From Jacaranda mimosifolia (taxonomy: Eukaryota > Streptophyta > Magnoliopsida > Lamiales > Bignoniaceae), in the NCBI GenBank assembly GCA_018894105.1, contig CM032117.1, positions 40,720,501 through 40,784,500 on the forward strand: DNA of 64,000 bases, read 5' to 3'. A program made the translations under genes and the position numbers. This document shows, one piece after another, positions 47,990-60,660 of the stretch. Every line of letters starts with the position of its first letter. Position 1 is the stretch's first letter. The notes beneath the pieces were generated by a model. It was not told the origin of the DNA, searched no databases, and was given only the letters and a program-made list of their open reading frames with translations.

Positions 47990-49070
47990 TGAGTGCCTAA
48001 ACTTATCCTATTATATGATATTACTTTTCAAAAACCCAGGATATATGTATAGTAACGCATGCTATGAAACTTTTTTTTTCAATATACACTGCACTATATA
48101 TGTATTACATTGCGCACAAAAAGAATTATTTGTCTTATTTTATTTCTGGATAAAAGAAATGTATGCTTTTATGATTTTTCATTATGATTCTAGACTAGCA
48201 AATTAAATTCGATGATCAACTAATTACTATTATTGTTACTGCTATTGTTACTGTTACTGTTAGTTGGATCCAATTTGGTCTGGGTGTATGAAGATCTTCA
48301 CTGGGCAGCAGCAGACTAGCCGGTTGAACCCCAAGCCCCCATAACCTAATCCCCCAGCGCACAACATAAGTCGTTTGTGGCTGATGTAGGTCATAGGAAT
48401 TTTTGGGGACGCTTGGGCATTGTTTTGGTAAGGTTGCGCCTTGCCCAGAGTGATAATGGACTGTTATGGTGGGAGTCATAAGGTTGATTGGCTATAGCAG
48501 ATATTGTCTGATCATCGTATTTAAATTGTGAGTCTAGGAAAAACCATTTATAAAATTTCTTGACTAGTTACTATTCGACTGTTTATAAATTTGTTGACTA
48601 TTACTGCTAGATTGTTTTATGAATTTCACTTATATTTCTCGAACATTTCACAGTACAAACGATTCTTAATTCAAGAACTCACTTCGCATACACTTGGCAC
48701 TCACTGAGTCTTTTACTCACACTTCTTTTCTTCTTTAACTTCCTTATGACAGACATAGATCCTATTCCTAGTGAGGAGGTGGACCCTGCATATGATGAGA
48801 ATCAAGAGTGAAGATGTAGGTTTGGAACTTTCAGTAGACTAGTATATTTCTCTTAAGTATATTAGTTTTGTTTTGTCTATTATGGATTTTATTGTGTTTT
48901 AGTTTCAGAAAGGTTTTGATACTTTGAGTTTTGTGTTATGAGTCTAGCTTGGATGGATTGAATTCTTGTTTATCCTTATGATTGTGGTTTGTTAGTATTA
49001 TTTATTTGGGATTAGTTTCACGCTTCTAGTATACATGATTTGATATTTATTTTGGGGCGTGACGTTTTTA
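47990..49070 (+). repeat. Possible degenerate LTR (solo LTR or fragment)
   Basis: Sequence near 48700-49070 (TTTTACTCACACTTC, then CAGACATAGATCC, then GAGGAGGTGGACCCTGC and a 3' end TATTTTGGGGCGTGACG) resembles, from memory, the 3' part of Del/Tekay-type gypsy LTRs. I see no partner LTR, no primer site and no clear left end. Confidence 0.35.
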
Positions 49071-49720
49071 TTTTAATTATTTTTAATATAAATATATTTT
49101 TAATATGAACATATTTTTAAATTATTTGATTGGCGCCACAACCTTAAATTATTTGAAGTTGCGGCATCGTTCTTGAGATAAAACTATCAGACCTCGTGGG
49201 ATGTATGAGTCATCCAATTAATAGTCCGCGCAGTTGCGGGATGATACTTTATTATAGGGTCCAAAGCCCTTAAAGTAAACATAGGATGAGCCAGGATGTG
49301 AGCTTTCATCCTGCCCAATCCAACAAAGTAAACATGCCTTTAGTGTATAAGTTACGGGATGAGAACTGATGTAATACAACTTTTCTTCTTCAATGGAATG
49401 TCCTTTATGAAATATGTTCTTTTACTTGCCTAGCCATACGTATTGATGGGGTGTGCCAATTGAAGTGCATGCTTTAGCTTTGTCACTCTACTCCTCCACG
49501 CATTCCAAGTATTGTCTACCACTTTTGCACTAACTTCCAACCTGTTGATGCCTACTGCCAGCAAACACTTCCCATTCCAAAACTCCAATAGAGAAAAACA
49601 AGAAAACTTAGCTTTTTCAATCAAAATTTTCGTGCATAAGAGGGATGCTATGGCTTCTCCAGCGAGGCTTTCACCATTGGACAAATCTATGAGGATCTAT
49701 CTAGGAAATGGAAAGTAAGT
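49071..49720. other. Intergenic sequence with GTTTACTTT inverted-repeat ends
   Basis: At 49273-49282 (TTAAAGTAAA) and 49321-49336 (CAACAAAGTAAACATG) lie ends related to those at 26686-26726. A minus-strand open stretch at 49430-49684 (84 codons) shows no family I recognise. Confidence 0.35.
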
Positions 49721-49779
49721 AATGGTTATGTCACTTTGGCCACAAATTCAGGATAAATTTTAGAAACTGACCATGGTCA

Positions 49780-51480
49780 CCTTCTTCCCAATTCATGAGA
49801 AGTTAGTTTGCTGGAGCCTTTGCAAAGAATTGGCTTATCTCATGTTTAGCATAGGCCGAGCATCTTTGAGGCCATCAGAGTGAATCATTATTTTTACAAG
49901 CTTGATTTAGCTTATTGTAAGTGGTCTCATACTTCTAAAACATTATTGACAACAACTTTATTTTGTCTAGGTATAATAATCCCAATATTGTTGAATGTCT
50001 AAGCTATTGATTAGCTTATACTTCAATGAAGAGATATGGTCATGTCGATCGAGGGTAGGGACTTTAGCTATCTTTTATTGCAAGTAAGTCTATTACTAGT
50101 TATGGGTCAATTGTTAGCCATTTCGCTGAGATGTATGGCAATTGTTAACTTAGAGGAGTTTGCTTGTTTTTATCTTTCTAGTTGTCTAGATATGTTATTA
50201 TGTCAGTACTTACTCCAAACCATTAGATTTTTCCAAATTGTGCTTGCTTTGGCTTAGGGCAAAAGAGTTGGCTTAAGCTTGATTGTGTTAGCCATTTCGT
50301 ATAAAGGAATGAAGAAGTTTGTAAAGCGAAGAGGTGCCTATCAAATGGCACCATCTTGTTGGTCTAGATATGGTTCCAGTTATATTTTCCTCATTTTGTG
50401 CTTTAATAAGGTTGTTAGAAAAGAAGGAGAACTATTTTATGTGTTTGTTGCAGGTATAGGAGGATTAGCCATGGTGAATATGTAAGAACTGGCATTCTTA
50501 TTACAATTAGAAGTCATAGGGAAAATAATAGATTTGTGAATGGAATCAAAATGTTGTACTTATAGATAAAAGTATTCGATTATAGTAGGTTTTCACATGA
50601 TTTTACCAAATTTAATGGATAAGTATCCTTAACTTTTGAAGCCTATGTTGAGATGATAAAGTTTTTAAGGAGGAAGTGGCGTGTCTAATGGACAATGGAG
50701 ATAGGATGAGAAGGGCATCATTTTCGACTGAGGGCCCCAGACAGGTTTAAACTTGATTGATGAAGAGAGGTATTGATTGTTTTCAATCTTTTTGTAAGCC
50801 TAGGACCTAGCAATAAGTCTTGCATTATGGAAGTGGTCCAACAATCTTTCTTCTGAAAAAAGAAAAAATGCTTCAATGAGCCTAGGATAGCTATCATAAA
50901 GAAAGAAAAAAGGACCATTTTGGTCTCACATTGGACTTCATTTTATACACCAGTAGGTGTTGATGGCCTTTTCTTACTTAATTATACACCATGTTGGTTC
51001 GTGTTATAAATAAGCAACTTGTGCCAACCATTACTTTAGTTTCTTTTGCCCCGGATCCTGGGGAGAGCTAAGACTTGGCTTATTTGGTAACACTACCTTG
51101 AGTAGGGGGTATCTATTGTTATTATTTCTGAAGGTATTTTACCTTGCAATAGTGATATTTATATTTATCCTTACTTAATCTTCTATATTAATTCTTGTGT
51201 TGCAAGGTTAAAGAAGAATGTAAATATAGTCGAGGTGTGTCTTGGTAGAAGCGACTTCACAGAAGAAATACAAATGTAATTGTCTCAACCCGCCATTCCC
51301 TCCACTTTCAAGGAGGGGAAATTGTTGAGATTCTTAATTCGGATATAGAGTGGCAAAGACCATAAGCCACTCCCGTTTGGTTATAGTTATAAGTGGTTCT
51401 AATATGTTGTTTCATGTTTGTAGGCAAAGAAAGGGAAACACTTGGTGGAGGAGCCCACTGTCCTTGTGAATTAAAAAAAG
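49780..51480 (+). pseudogene. Plant-mobile-domain-like relic (second antisense ORF)
   Basis: Across several plus frames the region shows PMD-like pieces: FNEEIWSCRSRVGTLAIFYC near 50025-50090, a core block FFQIVLALA then GKRVGLSLIVLAISYKGMKK at about 50230-50310 (matching the family pattern FPLA-LAKGK-LAL-P-YLGSLY), and a tail GEIVEILNSDIEWQRP near 51320-51350. Many stops and frame changes. It covers the part of the domain missing from 33411-34098, so the two copies complement each other as family evidence. Confidence 0.55.
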
Positions 51481-52576
51481 GGTAATCTCTTTATTAGCAA
51501 CCACTAATACAAAACTAAATTTGAAAGCTATATTTTGACCGGAGCATTTTTATAATGTCGTTAATAACCAATAAATAGGAAGCATTTTTCTATGTGTATA
51601 TCCTATTTTAATGGGAATTTGATGAGTCAATCCACCCACACATTTTTCTCTTACTACCATATCGAGAATTACTCCATGTATTTCTGGATATAAACATAAT
51701 GGATTTGTGTCTGTCTTTTAATGATTGTTTTTGTGGCATTGATAGATAATTTGGTAAGCTAATAAATTTCTTTTCTATATTTTATAACGCAATTAACCTA
51801 CAAGTTAGCTAAACTATTATAATAAATTGGATTGAATTTTGCTATTTTTTCTTCTATAGTACCTTTACATGAAATGGGATTGAAAGTGGCTTAAAAATTG
51901 ATTTTCTTTTTATAAGGGCGAAAATCACTTATTTTGGCTTTCTAGCCTATATTGTAAGTAAATCTCAAAGATATGAATGATCTCCATCTGAGCTATATAT
52001 AGGAGTTTATCATGCAAGTTAAAATTACCTACCATGTCTAAAGAATCATGAGGGAAATAAGGCACATTTATTTTAAAGGCTATTTAGAGAGACATCAGTG
52101 AGCCTGTGGGTGTCTCCCTAATCGCCAGGTGGACAAGGAAACCACGAGTTTCAAAGCGGTTTGCCACTTCCTACACCATCATCTTTAAAACTCTCTACTT
52201 TCTCTATTAAAAAGAGACAAGAAAGAAAAAAATAGAGGCACTCAATGTATTATTTGCAAAAATGGTATTTGTTTTGGCCTTTTTTTTCATGCTTTGTAAT
52301 AGTTTCAATCCTACACTGCGCTATGAAGAGGAAAGGCAGCGGCTTTAGGGGCCCCTTGAAGTCCAATTCTAGTGACTATCTTAATGAACTATATGTTGAG
52401 CATGTGTTTTTTTTTTTTTAGTTTGGAGGCTAGCTTAAATGATTGCTTTTCTTTATCCTTCTTGATGGTGCAATCTTCTGCAATGGCAACTGCCAATACC
52501 ATTGAGGTTGTTGAAACTTGACGAGCTTTTGTTAGAGAAGACTATTAGTAGCCCGGGATCTTCTTAAACTTTCCTA
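51481..52576. other. Non-coding or fully eroded segment
   Basis: Lies between the mobile-domain and coiled-coil relics. No motif recognised; presumably part of the same open region before decay. Confidence 0.35.
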
Positions 52577-53060
52577 TTGAGTCGCTGGATGAACTCTATA
52601 GTTCCTTCAAAAGGCTTTGAGCAAGCTTATGTCAAGGACCTAATAGATCATCACAAATATGAATTGTATCTTGCCCTATCTCTCTCCCATTATAATAAGG
52701 ATTTTGCAACCAAATTTGAGCTCTTGAAGAATCACTATAACACTAGCAGTAATGTTTTAAAAGTTGGATATGAATTTGACAATCTCCTTCTAATGGGTGA
52801 GTTAAGATAACTCATGTGGCATGTTGCAGAATGCTGAAGGTGAAAGAGGCAAGTTTCTTAGAAGAAATAGATGGGTTAACCTAGAGGCTAAAAGGAGTGA
52901 GGGCCATCAAGAAGAGCTTGTGGCTTAAAAGGCAAATGCTTTAGCTACTTTGGTTGAAAAGATGGAGGATTTGTTGAACTCGAAGGCCATGGACACATGT
53001 CATCAAACTAATAAGAATAAAGTTTACAAAGATATGGAAGAGGTTGATGGCGCCATTGCT
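52577..53060 (+). pseudogene. Coiled-coil tail relic of second antisense ORF
   Basis: An open stretch of 77 codons (52577-52810) is followed, after a stop, by a charged helical segment (WVNLEAKRSEGHQEELVA, LVEKMEDLLNSKAMD) ending near 53060. Composition and position after the mobile-domain relic parallel 34399-34944. Confidence 0.5.
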
Positions 53061-53646
53061 GGTTCTTGTTGAAGTTTTATTAAAATTTTATTAAAATTTC
53101 TTAGCTAAAGCTAAAGCATCTACTGCCCAAAAATAATTCTTGAATAAGGTTTTTTAAGGCTTGTAGACCTTTGGAAAAAATAGGCATTAGCTGCCTTTAT
53201 TTTATCGTCTTGGAATAGTCTTTATCTTTCTATACTTTGCATTTAATTCCATTTATTTCATAAATTTGCATGGCCCAGAGGCTAGTAACTAGAGAGACTA
53301 GCATCCTTTTTTTTATTTTTATGGAAAAACAAAATTACAAGATGAAAGTAGAAAGAACAAGAAACAAAAGGATTAACTCAACGAAGAAAACAAAATAAAG
53401 AGGATACGAGTACTCAAAACCAAACTCAACTCTAAGTACAAAATGCCCCTTATAAGCCTTTACTTCAGGGGTCTTTTTGTAAGAGCCTTTTTTTTTCTAC
53501 AAGGAGAGGTTCCCAAAGTGCCTAAGAGTATTTTTTCAAATATTTTAATAGGGTAGTCCCTTATTAGGTTCCTTTCTTGATGTTTTAAAATGTTCGAGTT
53601 TCCCTTTTTGACTATATGTATAATAGATGGCCCTTAGGACTTCATA

Positions 53647-54445
53647 TGGGGCTGTAAATGAATATTCAAAAATTCATTTACTGTTCGCATTTGTATCCGT
53701 TTAAAGCAAATATTATCCGTATTCGATTAGTAGGTATCTGATTATAAACGGATACAGATATGGTAAATGCGTATCCAATTTGTTTAATATCCGATCGGAA
53801 TATATATTTATTAAATAATATATTATTTATATTTTTCAATAAAAATCTTATAATCCATATATGCATATATATATAAAAATTATAATTGAAGAATTTGTAA
53901 GAGAAAAGAATAAATTTAACCATTATTGTAATATAGAGAACAAATTGAAGAGTAAAGTTAATCAACATAATTATTGTTGGTTGTCTTTATAATTAATACA
54001 CTTGAATGCCATTACTAATATTAATTAGTACTAATAATCAATTATAAAGCCAATTATTAATTAAAAATTATGTTATTTGTTTGATTGCTTTCTTTTTAGT
54101 GAAATTGTATAGTTCCTTTTATTAATTAAAATATGTATTTGTTATAAGTTCATAAATTCACATATTTTGATATTCGTAAATAGATATCTAAATAATTATC
54201 ATCGAATATAAATATCAAAAAAATAATTTGAATATGGATAAGTTTAATAAAATATGAATGCATCTGAATAATTATAATCGAATACGAATATATTCAAATT
54301 CGACTGATATTCGATGGATATGAATTCAGATATCATTTTTAAAGATCCGTTAAATCTGTATTCATATCCAAATATTCAAAAACTTAAATGGATACGAATA
54401 TAAAAATAGTGTATCCGATTTGTTTAATATCCGTTTACACCTCTA
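53647..54445. mobile_element. hAT-type non-autonomous element, copy 3 (799 bp, inverted)
   Basis: Starts TGGGGCTGTAAATGAATATT and ends AATATCCGTTTACACCTCTA, flanked by ACTTCATA (53639-53646) and ACTCCATA (54446-54453), 7 of 8 matching. The interior corresponds to copies 1 and 2 in reverse orientation (for example the TAATTAATAGAAGGAACTATA block is reversed). Confidence 0.9.
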
Positions 54446-54479
54446 ACTCCATATCCCCCCTATATATATATATATCTTT

Positions 54480-55460
54480 TCTTGGGTGGTAAAATAACTC
54501 CTATACCAAATCTCCCAACTAGAAGTGTTTGAATATTACTTTCTTATCATAATACATAGCCACTTGCTGCTTTTGTACTTCCACATGCTGGAGGCCTTGG
54601 GCACTGGTCTTGTTGATGCATTTCAACTCCTCCATCATTTTTTCAGAGTATATTTACTCTACGGCTCTTAGTGATTTTATGTTGATTTGCATAAAGAGGA
54701 CTATACCTGACCACAAGTGAGCTTGTACTAATGTAAGTATTGGTGCATTTGCTGGTTCGATATGCCCAAAAGGCTTTAGAAAATAACATATCCTAAGCAT
54801 GGATTGGCTTATATCATTTTCGGGATAATTTGCTTGAGAATTTTATTGGTTCCAGTGTGATTGCCTTGAGTATAAAAATGAGTTGAATGGACCAACTTGA
54901 AATTATATTCCTTGGTGATGTATTGAATTTCATTCCTTGTAAATATGGTTGCCTTAATCGTAAGTATAGTTTAAGATACTCTTAACCCATAGATCAAGTA
55001 TTCCATTATAATTTGGATGACTCCAACTTGGCTTATTTGTTTTAATGGGACAGCCTCTACCCACTTCATAAAGTAGGTAATGGGAATGATAATATGGGTG
55101 TGTTGTCTGATGATTGTGGATAAATGGCTAATGAAATTAATATCCTAGCATTGCAATTTTCATAGTCCACAACCAAAGTTATTTTCAGTATTATTTGAAT
55201 CTTACCTATGCAATTGGCATGTTTGTAGCCTTCAACTAATCTTTGGTACTTTTTTGCCATCTTTATCCAATAATAGCTATATCGTTGATAAGCTAGAACA
55301 TCTTGCAACCACTTGATGGGCTCCACAATCTCTTTGATGAACCTCCATCATGATCTTTATAGCTTCTTCTTAGTTCACGCATTGCAACTACACTCCGCCA
55401 TGACTCTTTTTGTATAAAGAATTCTCCCTTGGAATTATATTGTGCATTGCTTTCAGGTGA
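54480..55460 (-). pseudogene. Tat-like integrase relic
   Basis: The minus strand gives, with stops and frame changes: a zinc-finger lead-in SHGGVQLQCVN then IKIMMEVHQRDCGAHQ near 55330-55410, a core block YFMKWVEAVPLKQ near 55040-55080, and AFWAYRTSKCTNT near 54730-54775. These match the integrase order of the intact Tat element. Confidence 0.7.
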
Positions 55461-56870
55461 GAGTGGTGAGAAGCTAGTCTTGATGGTCTTTTAAGAAATC
55501 AAGTATTGGAATTTGCCTATATTCTACCTCGTACTAATGCTCTAAGTCGAGAATAATTTAGCTCTATGAAGAGTTATATCTTTGAGTCACCACATACCTT
55601 GCCTCTTAGTTTAATCCCTTTAGGGATGGAAGCCCAAGTGGCTACATGAGTGACACCAAAAATGTGTGGAGAAGTAGGAGGAACTATAAGATACCACTCA
55701 ATATATGTAACAACACTCACCATTTTAGGAATCTATCTAAGAGTTTAAAGTAGAAATAAGAAGATTTTTCTTCTTAGAAACAAGCCAAATGCTCAAAATA
55801 TGAATTATATTATTCAAAATATTTTGCTGAAATGACTACAAGAGTTGGTCTTGTAAGGTTTGAAAGAACCCTCCAAGTATAAGACGGTTTTCAAAGTGAA
55901 ACACACTTATCATGACCTAGAAAATTGCAAAACTAATGAATTCCGTTATAAAATACTAAGAAAACTCAACAATCAAGAAATCAAATAAAAAGAACCATTT
56001 AAATTAAGTAAAAACCAAGTTGTGCTTTGATATTCCCAAAAGCAGCCGCAACATAGAACTAATTTGACAGTTCGTAATAATTTCAACATAACTCTCTATG
56101 AGAAAATACTTTTTAAGAATTGTTTATTGTGTTAGAAACTAGACATTTGTAGCTTTCCAATGATATCTAATTTACTTTATTCTACGAACTTGCCCAAAAT
56201 CTATCGCAACACCTTAAAAATTAATTCCAAGAGCACCGATTTGATATAACATCATTAGGCATGATTTACTTAGACAAATGGCAACTCTTCTTACTAGGAC
56301 TTGCATCTTCATTCTATAATTCATCTTGAATTTTTTTAGTGTCATTGAGATAAATTTTTTGTTTCTTGGTTTTCATTTCTTAACACAAAATTAAATGGTA
56401 TATTTTGTCGAAATTAATCGATATTAAGGATAGAATTCTTACACTGATAAGATCCTCGCACTCACTTGATTACGAGTCCACAACATATGTGGCTAGGGCC
56501 TCTAAATCCTACAAAAGTTTTAGTATGATGATCAAACCTTTATATTGACTTGATTATTAATTGGTGTAATGAAAATCAAATTGAACTGACACGTCTCTCT
56601 TAATACATAGAGAGAGGTTATTACGATGTGTGCTCCAATAGCTTATTTTATTCTCGGACCATCAAGAATTAGGTCCATGGTTTGTGAGAAATGTAGAGCA
56701 TCTCGATTTCAAATAGAGTGTTCTCCTTCACTTCCAAACTTAGTTGATTTGCTAGGAAATTGACCAAAGCTTGCCGTTAATGGCTTTTTAAGGTTCATAT
56801 TGTAATCCTATTCCATTAGATAGATGTCTCTACCTCTTAAGTTTGACCTTGAAAGTATGTATTTTATCAA
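55461..56870. other. Eroded transposon-derived or intergenic sequence
   Basis: Minus-strand traces near 55480-55570 (IPILDFLKDHQ) suggest the segment before the integrase zinc finger. The rest is AT-rich with nothing recognised. Confidence 0.4.
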
Positions 56871-56879
56871 ATTTACGCT

Positions 56880-57660
56880 ACATACTGTGAGTAATTATAT
56901 GCCTAAGAGGGGGTGAATTAGGCCTAAGGGATTTTATTGCAGCGGAAGTTTATCACTCAAAATACTTTTTGACCTTTCAAAAAAGTTTAAGTCTTTTGCA
57001 CAAAACTATTTTACTTACTGATGGAATTTGTAAGTATCAGTTAAACTATTAGTCAGACCAGTGATAAATAAAATTGTAAAACAGAAATAAAATGACATTG
57101 GTATTTATAGAGGTTCGGAAAGCCTACTCATCTAAGTTTTCACTTAGATGACAGTAAGAAAAGTGAAAGGATTAGAAACACCCTAGCAGGGTGAAAAACT
57201 AGCTTTTAGCAAAGAGCTAAACTGGAATCCTTGATGGGATAAGACATATTCTAGAGCACTGTGAAACTAGCTGCTTGTGGATAGGCTTGGGGGAACTTTT
57301 GCTAGATTCACTTGCACAACCTCTGTGGACTGATGCACGGGTTACTGCCACTCCGTATGGCAAGCTCTAGTCTTTTCTTCTAGACTGGAACCAAGAACAC
57401 TACAGAAGATTTCAGATAGTACTGCCCTACTAGTTTCTTCATCCATAGGTCTTTGGAGCGACTAAACACCGATTTGTTCTCTTCACGGGGTCCCTCGAGA
57501 GCAGATACGACCCCTGTCCCTCTTCACCACTAGATCATTCGAGACACAAACTACCTTGTCCTCGTCTCCCTAAGGTCCATTAAAGGAAAGCTACATTTGA
57601 CCTTCTTCACCACAAGATCCCTTGAAAACACACGTAGAGCAAGGAATTAGCAATATTTAA
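56880..57660. repeat. Unclassified dispersed repeat interrupting the Tat-like relic
   Basis: Contains the phrase TGCCTAAGAGGGGGTGAATTA and downstream TATTTATAGAGGTTCGG, which I recall as common in plant dispersed repeats. It has richer GC and no coding signal and sits between RT/RNase H and integrase relics. Ends could not be set. Confidence 0.35.
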
Positions 57661-58190
57661 GTATAAAGTGTGTATGAGAGTATCACACAACTCCTCAAGA
57701 TACTTAACAAAGTTCTTTCCCGATTAAGTGATTCACTTTTTATAATGCTGCATGTTCTTACATTTATATTCGTATGTCCAATGGCTATAAGTTCTTTATT
57801 TAGGTAAGTATCCGTTGGAATCGAACAAGAAAGCAAGATATTTAGGTAAGCATGCATCAATTCCATTAATTGAGGGTAACCAATAATTACAGCATGATAT
57901 GATTTCTTTCCTAGTTTAGAGAGATGTGGATCAAGTTAGAATCTTTATGAGATCTTTTAATTATGAAAGGTAAGTTCCAATATGCAAACTAATTCCACAG
58001 GTAATATGAAAAGACACAAAACACATAATTTTAGGAGTGTAATTTTGCCATGATCAAAACAATGTAAAACATCAAGGGGTTAATAAATACCACTAGCACC
58101 TTGGTAGGCAACATATATTGTCTCTACTTGATGTAGATAAAATATAACATTAACCAAACTTCTCGATAGAGTGATATCTTTTGTTCATCA
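57661..58190. other. Non-coding sequence
   Basis: AT-rich; nothing recognised. Confidence 0.4.
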
Positions 58191-58196
58191 TAGTTT

Positions 58197-58630
58197 GTGC
58201 CTACTCAAGTATTACACATCGCGCTCATGATTTTGATTGTTGTCTTGGCAAAAGAATGCTCTAATAGTGCTTGTGCGGTTAAAATGTATAGTTTGAGTGG
58301 CCTTCCCTCTGGGAGTAGCATCATGACTTCAAGACTAGTCAAAGATTACTATATCTTATCAAAAGCTTGGTCATGTTTATTATTCCAAGTGAACTCGTCC
58401 TTTTATTTTAGCTTAGTAAATGGGGAGAAAACCTTTACTTAGTAGCCAAGGTTGATATGAACGTATTAAAAAAGATCGCTTTTTCTAAGGACTGTTGCAA
58501 GTTGTTTCTTAAGACTTGGTGGTATACTGGTGAATATGAGTGATTGCCTTCTTCTAGAGGGCTTGAGAAAAGTATGTTTTTCTTCGTGCTAGATGAGGGT
58601 TGGGAGATTCCCCGCATGTGGAGTAGCACG
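58197..58630 (-). pseudogene. Tat-like RT connection / RNase H relic
   Basis: The minus strand encodes VFSPFTKLKKDEFTWNNKHD then QAFDKI, matching the gypsy RT connection block (F-TLKK---F-W--E-Q-AF), then LPEGRPLKLYI, the start of RNase H. The preceding part SLEKAIFFNTFISTLATK is the region before it. Frames shift at least twice. Confidence 0.65.
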
Positions 58631-58639
58631 CCATCATCA

Positions 58640-59395
58640 ATGTATCTGCATAAGATTCATAGTGACATTTGTCAGTGCTTTAAGGAGATTGTATTGTTTG
58701 CACTTTCTCTTGACATCACCTATATATTTCTTGAGTTATTTAGTTTATCTTGTGGTTGTTGTTCTATTTTCATGCTTGTTATTCGATTTTTGTTTTCTTC
58801 TTAGTGCTTATATTATTTTTGTTTATTGTTTATTGGATTGTTAAGTTTAATCCAATTTCATGTCCTTGGTAGAAAAGAACATTGATTTGGTGAGGATCTT
58901 CGCTAGAAGGGCTGATAGGTTCTCATGAGAGGCGTGTCGTGAAGTAACATGTGGGGAGGCATTGCGAGCTAGGTGGTGTCGATGCCCCTCCACAACAGTA
59001 TTTTGTGTGGCTTATGCTCTACCTTCTACAATGCCTCAAGCTAGAACATGTGAAGGTTTTATGTTGATGATTTTATGATCAACCAATTAGTGTGTTTGGG
59101 GATTGATAATAGGATGTACTTATTTGAAGGATTTGTTCTATTACAGTCTACGTCAGAGCTATAGCATTGACTCACTTAGGATGTTGATAAGATTGCTTTC
59201 AGTTTAGACAATCTACGGAGCATGTTTAGTGAGTATGACTAGGAAATTTTGGAGATATTTTCCTTTTCCTAATTGACTGAGTGTGTTGCTGGAGATTTCA
59301 CTCAAGTAAGCATTTATCTCCTTATTTAGCTTATTGTATTTGTATACTATCTTTATAGATGTGCTTAATTATTTGATCATTCTACTTATTATATC
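58640..59395. other. Unrecognised segment, possibly part of an insertion
   Basis: Between the RT relic and a plus-strand coding trace. No motif identified. Confidence 0.3.
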
Positions 59396-59399
59396 TAGC

Positions 59400-59870
59400 G
59401 TAGGTCTAGAACTTGGTTGTGCAGATACCTCACCAAGCAAAGGAGACTGTACCGATGATAGCTTAATTTAAGGAAGAGGCCGTAGGGTTTGCTCAACAAC
59501 AAACTCAAAAGGATGAGGAGTTCGCAAAGTTGCTAAGAAGCATGAATAGCTAAAGGCATGATATGTTAATGAGGTGAGGACCGGAAGGAAGTTCTTAGAG
59601 TCTCTTGCTAGAAAAGCATTGTAACTATTGTGTTCTAGGAGATGGTGAAGGAGTTCAAGAGCCACGATGGGTTCTTCAATGCCGTCAAGATGGAGGCCAC
59701 TGTGATTTATGAACGGACTATCCAAGGTTGTTGTCACGTGCTTAGCGAGACTAGACGATACCCTCTAGAGGACTTGCTGCTACTTAACCCTAATATTTTG
59801 GTCAACCTCTCTACTGGAGTGTTTAGTGGAGCTTTAGAGGCTGGTACTAATGCTATGTGGAGGATCTAGC
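59400..59870 (+). pseudogene. Plus-strand coding remnant of unknown element
   Basis: 75 codons open at 59642-59869 (MVKEFKSHDGFFNAVKMEAT, then ETRRYPLEDLLLLNPNILVN). The Y-E-R ... H-V-L ... L-L-L-L-N-P-N pattern looks like real, decayed coding sequence of the kind seen at the C-terminus of mobile-element ORFs, but I cannot assign a family. It runs opposite to the gypsy relics around it. Confidence 0.4.
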
Positions 59871-60334
59871 GGACGTAGTTCCATAGGAGTAGATTAGGAC
59901 TTAGACTAGGAGTTTTGATTATTTTTCTCTTTTCTTTTGTTAAGGACTACTTTATTTTTTTTCCTTTCGTCTAGTTCTTTTTGTTTTTGGTGGCCAAGCA
60001 TTGGTCAAATGTTTTTGCATGCTTTGATACTGTTGAGCTATGCTCTTTTCTGTTTTAGAGATTTGAGTATATTTCGCATGCTTTTCTTCAATCTCTTGTG
60101 TTGTAGCATGTGCACATCTTTATTCGTGTTTATGGACTTTTTCTTGGGAATTTGCTACGATGGAAAGAGGTAAAGTGTTTGACCACGAGCCCTTTTGGGG
60201 GTCCTATCGTTGGCTTAAATTTTATGAGCCTTTCTTGGGGGATCTAGTTGGACTTATTTTTTGATAACGTCCATCCTCGTTGGGTGTGTTGCCAAAGTCA
60301 TCATTATCATTGCTATGTGTCACTTTGGGGGTGT

Positions 60335-60660
60335 AGATGCAATTGTTGTATTGTGTAGCCGCTTGGGGTTTTATAGCAGCCATGCTAACTAGAGGTCTTA
60401 TAGTAGGCTTTTTGTGCATTTATCATGCCTCTCCTGAGTTCTATAGTAGGCTTTGGTGTGTTTGCAATGTGCCCCCTGATGGGTTTTGTAGTGGGATTTG
60501 GTATGTTTGCCACGCGCCTTTAGGGGTTCTCATAGTGGTTTTTTTCCACGTACCTCTTATGGGGTCTTGTAGTAGTTTTTTGCCATGCACCTCTTGGAGG
60601 TCTTATAGTAGTCTTTTGCCACATGTCCTCTAGGGGTTTTACAATAGTGTTGATGATCAC
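60335..60660. repeat. Degenerate tandem repeat, about 37-45 bp unit
   Basis: Seven or so units of the form GCC-CTCTTGGGGTCTTATAGTAG-CTTTTT follow each other, for example CACCTCTTGGAGGTCTTATA at 60587 and TACCTCTTATGGGGTCTTG at 60549. Units diverge in length and sequence toward the left. Confidence 0.75.

Noticed and set aside
49430..49684. 84-codon minus-strand open stretch as a gene
   Set aside because: No motif, no splice partner and no family recognised.
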